From NCBI GenBank assembly GCA_902795765.1, contig CADBMQ010000115.1, forward strand, positions 1-6,113: a stretch of 6,113 bases of DNA, given 5' to 3'. Origin of the DNA: Oscillospiraceae bacterium (GTDB taxonomy: Bacteria > Bacillota > Clostridia > Oscillospirales > Acutalibacteraceae). Shown here one piece after another: positions 1 through 5,237 of this stretch (its first letter is position 1; each line of letters opens with the position of its first letter). Under the pieces are notes generated by a model. It saw only the letters and a program-made list of their open reading frames with translations, did not search any database and had not been told where the DNA came from. A program made the position numbers and the translations under genes.

Positions 1-99
1 ACCTCTATGCCTCTTTAGAGGTTTTGCCTGTATTAACCCCTTTTAGGGGTTGGTGCAAGCCACCGGTTCAACCGGTGGTTTTGACTACCTACTTTTAGG
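1..99. repeat. Cluster of four short hairpins; possible palindromic repeat or IS200/IS605-type element end
   Basis: Four inverted repeats follow each other closely: CCTC/GAGG (10-13 with 18-21), AACCCC/GGGGTT (35-40 with 46-51), CCACCGGT/ACCGGTGG (60-67 with 71-78) and CCTA/TAGG (88-91 with 96-99). Hairpins 1, 2 and 4 share a C-rich arm, a T-rich loop with CTTT and a G-rich arm. Hairpins 1 and 3 are both flanked as GCC...GGTTTTG. On the minus strand two tandem GTAG tetranucleotides (85-92) lie 6 nt upstream of the strongest hairpin, which resembles the layout of REP sequences and of TnpA-recognised ends of IS200/IS605 elements. No transposase is in the window. The structure is seen directly; its identity as a mobile or REP-like element is inference. 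A plain cluster of transcription terminators is the main alternative. Confidence 0.45.
60..82 (+). terminator. Possible rho-independent terminator for a rightward gene left of the window
   Basis: An 8-bp perfect GC-rich stem (60-67 with 71-78, loop TCA) is followed directly by TTTT at 79-82, the order expected for an intrinsic terminator read rightward. The U tract is short. It would end a plus-strand transcript entering from the left, convergent with the glycosyltransferase gene. Read leftward the stem is followed by GCTTGC and has no U tract, so it is not a convincing terminator for the minus-strand gene. The hairpin may instead belong to the repeat cluster at 1-99. Confidence 0.35.
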
Positions 100-1128
100 C
101 TCTAACTTAACCGTGCGAGTTTCCGTTCTTGTCGGTGGTTTTTTGATAAGCCCACAAAGTCCGCATAGCGTTCCAACACCGTAGCAGAAGTGGAGAAGGA
201 AAAAGAGAACGGGCAAAGCCAAATTCAAAATACTGCGTTTTTTCTCGCCGATAATTGCAAGGACAGTCATACCGACTGCAACTGCACCATAGAGCGAGAA
301 ATACAAAATCGGGAAAATTGCCGAGAAAAATCCGAGAATAATTGCCAGGACGCAACCAATGACGAAAGCGAACGGCACAAAATGGTAAATTGACATACAT
401 TTCGGGCAGATTGCAAGTGTTCTGCCAATCCAATAGCCGTTGCCGTACTTTTGTTTGAGCATCTTTTTGAGCGACGAACGAGTCTGCTGATATGAAATGA
501 CGTCGGGGCACATACAAATCTTATATCCGCCTTTGCTGACACGATAATACATCTCGTTATCCTCGGTTCTGCCGAGACCTTCGTTATAAATTCCGACCTT
601 CTCGAACACCTCACGGCGAACTGCACCGTGAAAAATCGACTTAACATAAGATTTTTCGGTATTTCGTCTGTAATCAGCAACAGACGAGCCGAACATCGAA
701 CTTTCTGCCATAAGCAGAGTCCGTTTCCAAGGGGTATCCTCGTCAATGATGTTAGGGCGAGCACCGCCAGTCACCATTTCGCCTTCTTCGTGATGCTTTA
801 CATTGTTTTCGACAAATTCGGGTGGAATTTGTGCGTGAGCATCGACTCTGATAATAATATCGCCTGTTGAGTTATTGATTGCAATGTTGCAACCACAAGC
901 GAGAATTCGTTTCGGATTGTCATCGACAATAATATCTGCATATTCGTCAATATGCTCTTTTTTAAATTGAAGCATAATATCCTTTGTGTTGTCACTCGAA
1001 CCGCTGTCAACCAACACAATTTCCGTAAGTTTTTTTGGATATGTCTGCTTTAAAAAGTCTTCGAGCAATCCGGAAATATAATCCTGCTCGTTATATGCCA
1101 CTATCGTTAGAGAAACCTTAAAATCCAT
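85..1128 (-). CDS. Family 2 glycosyltransferase, ExoA-like, with C-terminal membrane segments
   Basis: This predicted 347-residue membrane-associated glycosyltransferase would move a sugar from a nucleotide sugar to a lipid-linked or surface glycan acceptor at the inner face of the membrane. It has a GT-A fold: TIVAYNEQDYI at 8-18, DSGSSDNT at 41-48, the RVDAHAQ metal/nucleotide-binding segment at 94-100 (D96, H98 in place of a strict DxD), FHGAVRREVFEKVG at 166-179, and the catalytic-base region TEDNE at 188-192, followed by YQQTR at 213-217. The VDAHA and RREVFEKVG segments are typical of the succinoglycan ExoA-like branch. Hydrophobic stretches near 249-268, 270-292 and 302-327 suggest membrane helices. 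The tail (329-347) is rich in K, R, T and P and ends inside the left-edge hairpin cluster. The start is ATG 1128, because GAGGTG (1140-1135) is a Shine-Dalgarno site 6 nt upstream; a GTG at 1137 would lie within that site. The gene is divergent from dxs with its own promoter and no other polysaccharide genes are visible. Acceptor and sugar are unknown. Confidence 0.88.
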   Translation of the reverse strand: MDFKVSLTIVAYNEQDYISGLLEDFLKQTYPKKLTEIVLVDSGSSDNTKDIMLQFKKEHIDEYADIIVDDNPKRILACGCNIAINNSTGDIIIRVDAHAQIPPEFVENNVKHHEEGEMVTGGARPNIIDEDTPWKRTLLMAESSMFGSSVADYRRNTEKSYVKSIFHGAVRREVFEKVGIYNEGLGRTEDNEMYYRVSKGGYKICMCPDVISYQQTRSSLKKMLKQKYGNGYWIGRTLAICPKCMSIYHFVPFAFVIGCVLAIILGFFSAIFPILYFSLYGAVAVGMTVLAIIGEKKRSILNLALPVLFFLLHFCYGVGTLCGLCGLIKKPPTRTETRTVKLEPKSR

Positions 1129-1134
1129 AAAAAG

Positions 1135-1140
1135 CACCTC
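1135..1140 (-). promoter_or_regulatory. Ribosome binding site of the glycosyltransferase gene
   Basis: Read on the minus strand this is GAGGTG, a strong Shine-Dalgarno match with a 6-nt spacer (CTTTTT) to ATG 1128. It decides the start: the in-frame GTG at 1137-1135 is part of the binding site and so is an unlikely initiation codon. Confidence 0.75.
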
Positions 1141-1162
1141 ATAAATTTGTTTTTCCGCCTAT

Positions 1163-1191
1163 ATAATACCACATTTTTGATATAATTGCAA
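1163..1191 (-). promoter_or_regulatory. Sigma-A-type promoter of the glycosyltransferase gene
   Basis: On the minus strand there is a -35 TTGCAA (1191-1186, 4 of 6 to consensus), a 17-nt spacer and a -10 TATTAT (1168-1163, 5 of 6). The -10 is preceded by TGG, giving an extended -10 (TGn). Transcription would start near 1156 and leave a leader of roughly 28 nt, including the Shine-Dalgarno site. Confidence 0.6.
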
Positions 1192-1209
1192 CAAAAACAG
1201 AGCCGAGCG

Positions 1210-1245
1210 ATGTATATAACAAAAAAGGGTTGAATAAATATACAT
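1210..1245. repeat. Perfect 8-bp inverted repeat upstream of dxs
   Basis: ATGTATAT at 1210-1217 is the exact reverse complement of ATATACAT at 1238-1245, with 20 nt between the arms. The right arm covers part of the dxs promoter spacer and the interval contains the -35 box. It could be a protein-binding site, but both arms are AT-rich and a chance occurrence is plausible. Confidence 0.3.
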
Positions 1246-1246
1246 T
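1229..1246 (+). promoter_or_regulatory. Putative ArgR operator (ARG box) over the dxs -35 region
   Basis: TGAATAAATATACA at 1231-1244 matches the ARG-box core TGAATWWWWATTCA at all positions but one (A for T at 1242). A second half-site, TGAATAAAAT, lies at 1259-1268, just after the -10 box. The box overlaps the -35 hexamer (1230-1235) and the spacer, where a bound repressor would block RNA polymerase. argR itself is the fourth gene of the downstream operon, so the site would fit autoregulation. The match is seen directly; binding is inference, and AT-rich promoter DNA makes chance matches easier. Confidence 0.4.
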
Positions 1247-1259
1247 CTTATGTTATAAT
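1230..1259 (+). promoter_or_regulatory. Extended -10 promoter of the dxs-tlyA-nadK-argR-recN operon
   Basis: The -10 TATAAT (1254-1259) is a perfect consensus match and is preceded by TGT, an extended -10. A -35 TTGAAT (1230-1235, 4 of 6) lies 18 nt upstream. Transcription would start near 1266, giving a leader of about 52 nt before the dxs ATG. Confidence 0.65.
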
Positions 1260-1277
1260 GAATAAAATAGGGATAAT

Positions 1278-1298
1278 AGTACGCATTGGCGTATTTTT
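1278..1298 (+). terminator. Terminator-like hairpin with T tract in the dxs leader (possible attenuator)
   Basis: TACGC (1280-1284) pairs with GCGTA (1289-1293) around an ATTG loop and is followed directly by TTTTT (1294-1298). The stem can be lengthened by a G-U and an A-U pair at its base, at the cost of two T residues. It lies about 12-30 nt after the predicted transcription start and ends 19 nt before the dxs ATG. The shape is that of a short intrinsic terminator, but the stem is weak, so full termination is unlikely. I see no clear leader peptide or riboswitch fold. Confidence 0.35.
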
Positions 1299-1317
1299 AT
1301 AAGAAAGACGTGAAATT

Positions 1318-3171
1318 ATGGGAGAATACAATATTCTTGAAAATATAAAAGAACCACGAGATTTGGACAAATTAGACCAAAAACAGGTCGAGAGTTTGTG
1401 TGGAGAAATCCGTGAAAAACTCATATCCACCGTGTCGAAAAAAGGCGGTCATTTGGCATCCAATCTCGGTGTGGTTGAGTTGACAGTCGCACTTCATCGC
1501 AACTTCAACTTTCCTGCTGATAAACTGATTTTCGATGTTGGACATCAATGCTACACTCACAAGTTGCTGACCGGCAGATACGACCGTTTTGAAACATTGC
1601 GTGAAAAGGACGGCTTGACGGGATTTATGTCGCCAAAAGAGAGCGAATATGACTCATTTTTGACAGGCCATTCGAGTACGTCAATTTCGGCAGGCTGCGG
1701 ATTTGCTGCCGCAAAAACCATAAAGGGCGAAGATGGATATGTTGTCTGCGTTATCGGTGACGGTGCTTTGTCGGGTGGACTCGCTTACGAGGGGCTTAAC
1801 AACGCAGGCAAGCGAGGAGGCAACTTCATCGTAATTTTGAACGATAATAAAATGTCGATTTCAAAAAATGTCGGCGGTATGGCAAGGCATTTGACTGTTG
1901 TTCGCACATCTCCTGCCTACCACAAATTCAAGCGTGGTACGGGCAGAATTTTGCAACGAATTCCGTTGATTGGCACAAAGGCTTATCGTGGTGCGGAGCG
2001 TGTCAAAAACGCATTCAAGCGACTTATCTATCGCAAAACAATATTCGAAGATATGGGATTTACCTATCTCGGCCCGATTGACGGTCACGATTTGGAAAAA
2101 CTCGATTTGATACTTGATGCCGCAAAGCACCAACGCCGTCCGACTCTCGTGCATATCAGCACGGTAAAGGGCAAGGGGTATGAATTTGCAGAGGAAAGTC
2201 CGAGCGCATACCATGGTGTTTCGGCTTTCGATATTGATACGGGCGAACGCAAAACTTCTGGCACAGACTATTCAAAATCGTTCGGTAACAGTTTGTGCAA
2301 AATGGCGGCAGCTGATTCACGAATTTGCGCAGTAACTGCCGCAATGGGCGAGTCAACCGGGCTTGGCGCTTTTTCCCACGCATACCCGAAACGCTATTTT
2401 GATGTTGGAATAGCCGAACAACACGCAGTAACATTCTGCTCGGCGCTTGCCGCATCAGAACTCATTCCGGTTTTTGCGGTTTATTCGTCATTCTTGCAAA
2501 GAGCATACGACCAACTCGTCCACGATGCAGCGGCACAGTCGCTTAAACTCGTGCTTGGCATCGACAGAGCGGGTATTGTCGGTGAAGACGGTATCACTCA
2601 TCAAGGTGTATTTGATGTTGCGTTTTTAAACACGATTCCGAATGTGACGATTTATGCGCCTGTTACTTTCAACGAGCTTGACACATATTTATATAAAGCG
2701 ACATACGAAGCACCGTCTGTTGCGGCAGTTCGCTATCCTCGTGGCGGCGAGTGCGAGTTGCCGAGTTTCTATCAAAACGCAACGGGCAGTTTCGCAGTCT
2801 ACGGCAACGGAGAAAATGCGATTGTAACCTACGGCAGAACTGCATCACAGGCATTCAAAGCGGCAGCACATCTTAAAAATATTCGAGTTGTTGTGTTGTA
2901 TCAAATCAAACCGATTGATTTGAATTCAGTAAAATCGGTTCTCGACTGCAAAAACATTTACTTCTTTGAAGAGGGTATGCGTGTTGGCGGTGTCGGCGAG
3001 CATTTTGAGGTGCTTTGCCGTGAGAATGGATATAATGGCGAATTTTCGCTTACTGCGATTGAAGATGAATTTATACCGCAACAAACAGTTGCACAGGCTT
3101 TAAACGAATACGGACTTGATGCCGAAGGAATTTACAGAAAGGTAGTCGGAAATAATGGCACAAAGGCTTGA
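1318..3171 (+). CDS. dxs: 1-deoxy-D-xylulose-5-phosphate synthase
   Basis: This thiamine-diphosphate enzyme condenses pyruvate with glyceraldehyde 3-phosphate, releasing CO2, to form DXP. DXP is the first intermediate of the non-mevalonate (MEP) isoprenoid pathway and a precursor for thiamine and pyridoxal phosphate. At 617 residues it is full length. Seen in order: GGHLASNLG at 43-51 (catalytic-region H45), DVGHQ at 73-77, TGHSSTS at 116-122, the ThDP/Mg motif GDGALSGG at 147-154 with NDN at 175-177, IDGHD at 254-258, the pyrimidine domain with GIAEQHA at 364-370 (E367, the cofactor-activating Glu), QRAYDQ at 394-399, DRAGIVGEDGITHQG at 416-430 and YPRG at 473-476. The remainder is the transketolase C-terminal domain. 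ATG 1318 gives a normal N terminus; an in-frame stop lies at 1300-1302 and the Shine-Dalgarno site is weak (an AAGAAAG stretch at 1301-1307). It is first in the operon, and its end overlaps tlyA by 17 nt. No key residue appears to be missing. Confidence 0.97.
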   Translation: MGEYNILENIKEPRDLDKLDQKQVESLCGEIREKLISTVSKKGGHLASNLGVVELTVALHRNFNFPADKLIFDVGHQCYTHKLLTGRYDRFETLREKDGLTGFMSPKESEYDSFLTGHSSTSISAGCGFAAAKTIKGEDGYVVCVIGDGALSGGLAYEGLNNAGKRGGNFIVILNDNKMSISKNVGGMARHLTVVRTSPAYHKFKRGTGRILQRIPLIGTKAYRGAERVKNAFKRLIYRKTIFEDMGFTYLGPIDGHDLEKLDLILDAAKHQRRPTLVHISTVKGKGYEFAEESPSAYHGVSAFDIDTGERKTSGTDYSKSFGNSLCKMAAADSRICAVTAAMGESTGLGAFSHAYPKRYFDVGIAEQHAVTFCSALAASELIPVFAVYSSFLQRAYDQLVHDAAAQSLKLVLGIDRAGIVGEDGITHQGVFDVAFLNTIPNVTIYAPVTFNELDTYLYKATYEAPSVAAVRYPRGGECELPSFYQNATGSFAVYGNGENAIVTYGRTASQAFKAAAHLKNIRVVVLYQIKPIDLNSVKSVLDCKNIYFFEEGMRVGGVGEHFEVLCRENGYNGEFSLTAIEDEFIPQQTVAQALNEYGLDAEGIYRKVVGNNGTKA

Positions 3172-3964
3172 TATATATCTTGTTGAAAACGGATTAGTCG
3201 CATCTCGTGAACGAGCAAAGGCGCTTATTATGGCAGGCGATGTTTATTTAGATAATCAAAAGGCAGATAAGGCAGGAACACCTGTTCGTGACGGACAAAA
3301 GGTCGAGGTTCGTGAGGACACGGTTAAGTATGTTTCTCGTGGCGGACTGAAACTCGAAAAAGCAATGAACGAGTTTTCGATTTCGCTTGATGGCTTGATT
3401 TGTGCCGACATTGGCGCATCAACAGGTGGATTTACCGACTGTATGCTCCGTTCGGGTGCGGTGCGTGTGTATGCGATTGATGTGGGCTACGGTCAGCTTG
3501 CGTGGAGCTTGCGAACAGATGAGCGAGTTGTAAATTTGGAGAGAACAAACTTCCGTTATGTAACTCATGAGCAGATACCCGACGAACTCGATTTCGCATC
3601 GGTTGACGTTTCGTTCATCTCACTCCAAAAGATTTTGCCCGTAATGCAGTCGCTCCAAAAAGCGAATGCAAGTGCGGTGTGTCTTATCAAACCACAGTTT
3701 GAGGCAGGCAGAGAAAAGGTCGGCAAAAAGGGAGTTGTGCGTGATAAAAATGTGCATATCGAGGTTGTCGAAAAGACAACTGCGTTTGCTCAGTCGCTTG
3801 GCTACTCGGTTGTCGGACTCGAATTTTCCCCGATAAAAGGCCCACAAGGCAACATCGAATATCTTATGTATATCGTCAATGACGGCAACGGCGAGTATCG
3901 TGCCGAACTTGACGCTAAAAGCGTGGTCGAAAAATCCCACGAACAACTTGACGCAAAGGAATGA
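3155..3964 (+). CDS. tlyA: TlyA-family S4-domain rRNA 2'-O-methyltransferase (often labelled hemolysin A)
   Basis: The 269-residue protein has an N-terminal S4 RNA-binding domain (about 2-60) and an FtsJ/RrmJ-like SAM-dependent methyltransferase domain (about 60-245). Characterised TlyA proteins 2'-O-methylate ribosomal RNA cytidines (16S and/or 23S, depending on subtype), and loss can give capreomycin resistance. Visible motifs are YVSRGGLKLEKA at 59-70, the SAM motif ADIGASTGGFTD at 84-95, AIDVGYGQL at 107-115, DVSFISL at 151-157, LIKPQFEAGRE at 177-187 and SPIKGPQGNIEYL at 225-237. K66, D151, K179 and E235 have the same spacing as the K-D-K-E tetrad reported for the mycobacterial enzyme. 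No signal peptide or membrane segment is present, so the haemolysin name should not be taken as function. ATG 3155 lies inside the end of dxs (17-nt overlap), suggesting translational coupling. The exact rRNA target cannot be read from the sequence. Confidence 0.94.
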   Translation: MAQRLDIYLVENGLVASRERAKALIMAGDVYLDNQKADKAGTPVRDGQKVEVREDTVKYVSRGGLKLEKAMNEFSISLDGLICADIGASTGGFTDCMLRSGAVRVYAIDVGYGQLAWSLRTDERVVNLERTNFRYVTHEQIPDELDFASVDVSFISLQKILPVMQSLQKANASAVCLIKPQFEAGREKVGKKGVVRDKNVHIEVVEKTTAFAQSLGYSVVGLEFSPIKGPQGNIEYLMYIVNDGNGEYRAELDAKSVVEKSHEQLDAKE

Positions 3965-3965
3965 T

Positions 3966-4760
3966 ATGCTTATGAAGGCGGCTGTTTTTTTCAAGCCTAA
4001 CGGCATTGATAAAGAAATTGAACAGAATTTGCTCAAAAAATTAGACGAACTTGAATTTGAATATGAGTGTGCTTCATCGGACGATGCTAATGCCGATGAA
4101 ATTGCGGCTCTATGCGATATCGTACTTGCACTCGGTGGCGACGGAACGATAATCCATGCGGCAAAAAGTGCGGCAAAATCGGGCAAGAGAACACTCGGAA
4201 TAAACTGCGGTCATCTTGGCTATACGGCAGGACTTGAAACAGACGAACTCGAAATGCTTGGTGCTTTGAAAACAGGCGAGTACACGATTGACCGCCGTAT
4301 GATGCTCAAAGTCAAGACCGATTCGGGCGAGTTTCTCGGAATTAACGAGGCAGTTATAACCAAAGGTGCGTTGTCGAGAATGTTATCTATCAGAGCGAAA
4401 GTCGGCTCGTCATCAATGGATTACAGTTCGGACGGACTCATAATTGCAACACCGACAGGCTCGACTGCATATTCGCTTTCGGCAGGTGGAGCGGTCATAG
4501 ATCCGACACTCGACGCACTCGCAATTACCCCGATTTGCACTCATTCTTTCTTTCGTTCTCCGATTGTTGTCGGAGCAGAGCAACCGATTGAGGTCACAGT
4601 TTGTTGCAATCGAGAGGCATATCTAACCGTTGACGGCGACGAAGCAATCCCGATTAAACAAAACGAGCGAGTTATAATCAGCAAGGCTGATATTTGTGTC
4701 GAACTGATACGCATTAAAACAGACGGATTTTTGAAAACACTTATAGATAAAATCAAGTAA
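3966..4760 (+). CDS. nadK: NAD kinase (ATP/polyphosphate-dependent NAD+ 2'-kinase)
   Basis: This cytosolic enzyme phosphorylates NAD+ at the 2' position of its adenosine ribose to make NADP+, and is the only known route to NADP in most bacteria. At 264 residues it has the usual bacterial length. Signature motifs are GGDGT at 57-61, GINCGHLGY at 78-86, the NE pair at 127-128 (GINEAVI), the glycine-rich DGLIIATPTGSTAYS at 156-170 continuing to SAGG, PICTHSFFRSPIVVG at 189-203 and TVDGDE at 221-226. Together these cover the N-terminal alpha/beta domain and the C-terminal beta-rich NAD-binding domain. Start choice: ATG 3966 follows AAAGGA (3955-3960) with a 5-nt spacer; ATG 3972 (11-nt spacer) is an alternative only two codons shorter. 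A far-upstream in-frame ATG at 3879 would run 86 nt into tlyA and add a tail unlike the family, so it is rejected. Only 1 nt separates the tlyA stop from the start, consistent with coupled translation. Confidence 0.95.
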   Translation: MLMKAAVFFKPNGIDKEIEQNLLKKLDELEFEYECASSDDANADEIAALCDIVLALGGDGTIIHAAKSAAKSGKRTLGINCGHLGYTAGLETDELEMLGALKTGEYTIDRRMMLKVKTDSGEFLGINEAVITKGALSRMLSIRAKVGSSSMDYSSDGLIIATPTGSTAYSLSAGGAVIDPTLDALAITPICTHSFFRSPIVVGAEQPIEVTVCCNREAYLTVDGDEAIPIKQNERVIISKADICVELIRIKTDGFLKTLIDKIK

Positions 4761-4763
4761 ATT

Positions 4764-4768
4764 GGAGG
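4764..4768 (+). promoter_or_regulatory. Ribosome binding site of argR
   Basis: GGAGG is a near-perfect Shine-Dalgarno core in the 16-nt gap after nadK, 8 nt before TTG 4777. It rules out the earlier in-frame TTG at 4762, which overlaps the site itself. Confidence 0.8.
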
Positions 4769-4776
4769 ACAAGACC

Positions 4777-5220
4777 TTGAAAAAGCACAGACACGACAGA
4801 ATACTTTCGTTGATAAAGGAAAATTGTGTTACAACACAAGAGCAGTTGCTCGACCTACTTTGCAAAGACGGATTTGATGTCACTCAGGCGACAGTTTCCC
4901 GTGACATCAAGCAACTTCGACTTGTAAAAGCAACCGACCGAAACGGCATTTATTGCTATAAGGCATTCGATTCCGAGTCGGTTTCGCCTAAATTTGAGGG
5001 TATGTTTGCGGGTGCAGTAATCTCGGTTATTAGTGCGATGAATGACGTTGTTGTCAAGTGCTATCCGGGTACGGCAAATGCCGCTTGTGCCGCAATCGAC
5101 AATATGAACTACCCCGAAATTGTCGGCACACTCGCAGGAGATGACACAATTTTCATCATCACAAAAAGCGAAGAAGATGCGCTGACTCTTCAAGAAAAAC
5201 TCAGCGAAATGAAATACTAA
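4777..5220 (+). CDS. argR: Arginine repressor (ArgR/AhrC family)
   Basis: ArgR is a DNA-binding regulator that forms hexamers with L-arginine, represses arginine biosynthesis genes and, in Bacillus (AhrC), also activates catabolic ones. At 147 residues it matches the family (about 150). The N-terminal winged helix-turn-helix (about 4-65) contains the recognition segment VTQATVSRDIKQL at 35-47 with the conserved SR pair. A short linker leads to the C-terminal oligomerisation and arginine-binding domain (about 73-147), with YPGTANAACAAID at 96-108 and the hallmark GTLAGDDTIFII at 117-128 (GDD at 121-123). The start is TTG 4777, supported by GGAGG 8 nt upstream; an ATG start is absent. It sits 16 nt after nadK and 17 nt before recN, its classic position in Firmicutes. 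A candidate ARG box at the operon promoter suggests autoregulation, which is inference. Confidence 0.95.
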   Translation: MKKHRHDRILSLIKENCVTTQEQLLDLLCKDGFDVTQATVSRDIKQLRLVKATDRNGIYCYKAFDSESVSPKFEGMFAGAVISVISAMNDVVVKCYPGTANAACAAIDNMNYPEIVGTLAGDDTIFIITKSEEDALTLQEKLSEMKY

Positions 5221-5221
5221 A

Positions 5222-5228
5222 AAGGCGG
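5222..5228 (+). promoter_or_regulatory. Ribosome binding site of recN
   Basis: AAGGCGG is a partial Shine-Dalgarno sequence 9 nt upstream of GTG 5238. It starts two bases after the argR stop codon. An in-frame TAG at 5235-5237 directly precedes the GTG, so no earlier start is possible in this frame. Confidence 0.6.
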
Positions 5229-5237
5229 TACAATTAG

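Noticed and set aside
60..78. Terminator for the minus-strand glycosyltransferase
   Set aside because: Read leftward the stem is not followed by a T tract. Its T tract lies on the rightward side only.
1..99. CRISPR array
   Set aside because: The hairpins differ in sequence and length and there are no identical repeats with regular spacers.
267..764. Second minus-strand open frame of 165 codons inside the glycosyltransferase gene
   Set aside because: It overlaps the glycosyltransferase in another frame and has no recognisable domain, whereas the main frame carries all GT2 motifs.
1135..1137. GTG start for the glycosyltransferase
   Set aside because: The codon is part of the GAGGTG Shine-Dalgarno site for ATG 1128, leaving no site for its own initiation.
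3155..3964. TlyA as a true haemolysin or secreted toxin
   Set aside because: The protein has an S4 domain and a complete FtsJ-like methyltransferase with its K-D-K-E residues, and no signal peptide or membrane segment.
3879..3965. Earlier ATG for NAD kinase at 3879
   Set aside because: It would add 29 residues read from the tlyA 3' end in another frame and unlike NAD kinase N termini. AAAGGA at 3955-3960 supports ATG 3966.
3620..4186. Antisense open frame of 188 codons across tlyA and nadK
   Set aside because: It lies opposite two clearly conserved genes, crosses their junction, and its translation shows no family motif. It is a shadow of coding bias on the other strand.
4762..4776. TTG 4762 as argR start
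   Set aside because: It overlaps the GGAGG ribosome binding site. TTG 4777 has the proper spacing and gives the usual family length.
4623..4883. Minus-strand open frame over the nadK-argR junction
   Set aside because: It covers the nadK end, the argR ribosome binding site and the argR start in antisense, has no Shine-Dalgarno site that I can see and no family signature.
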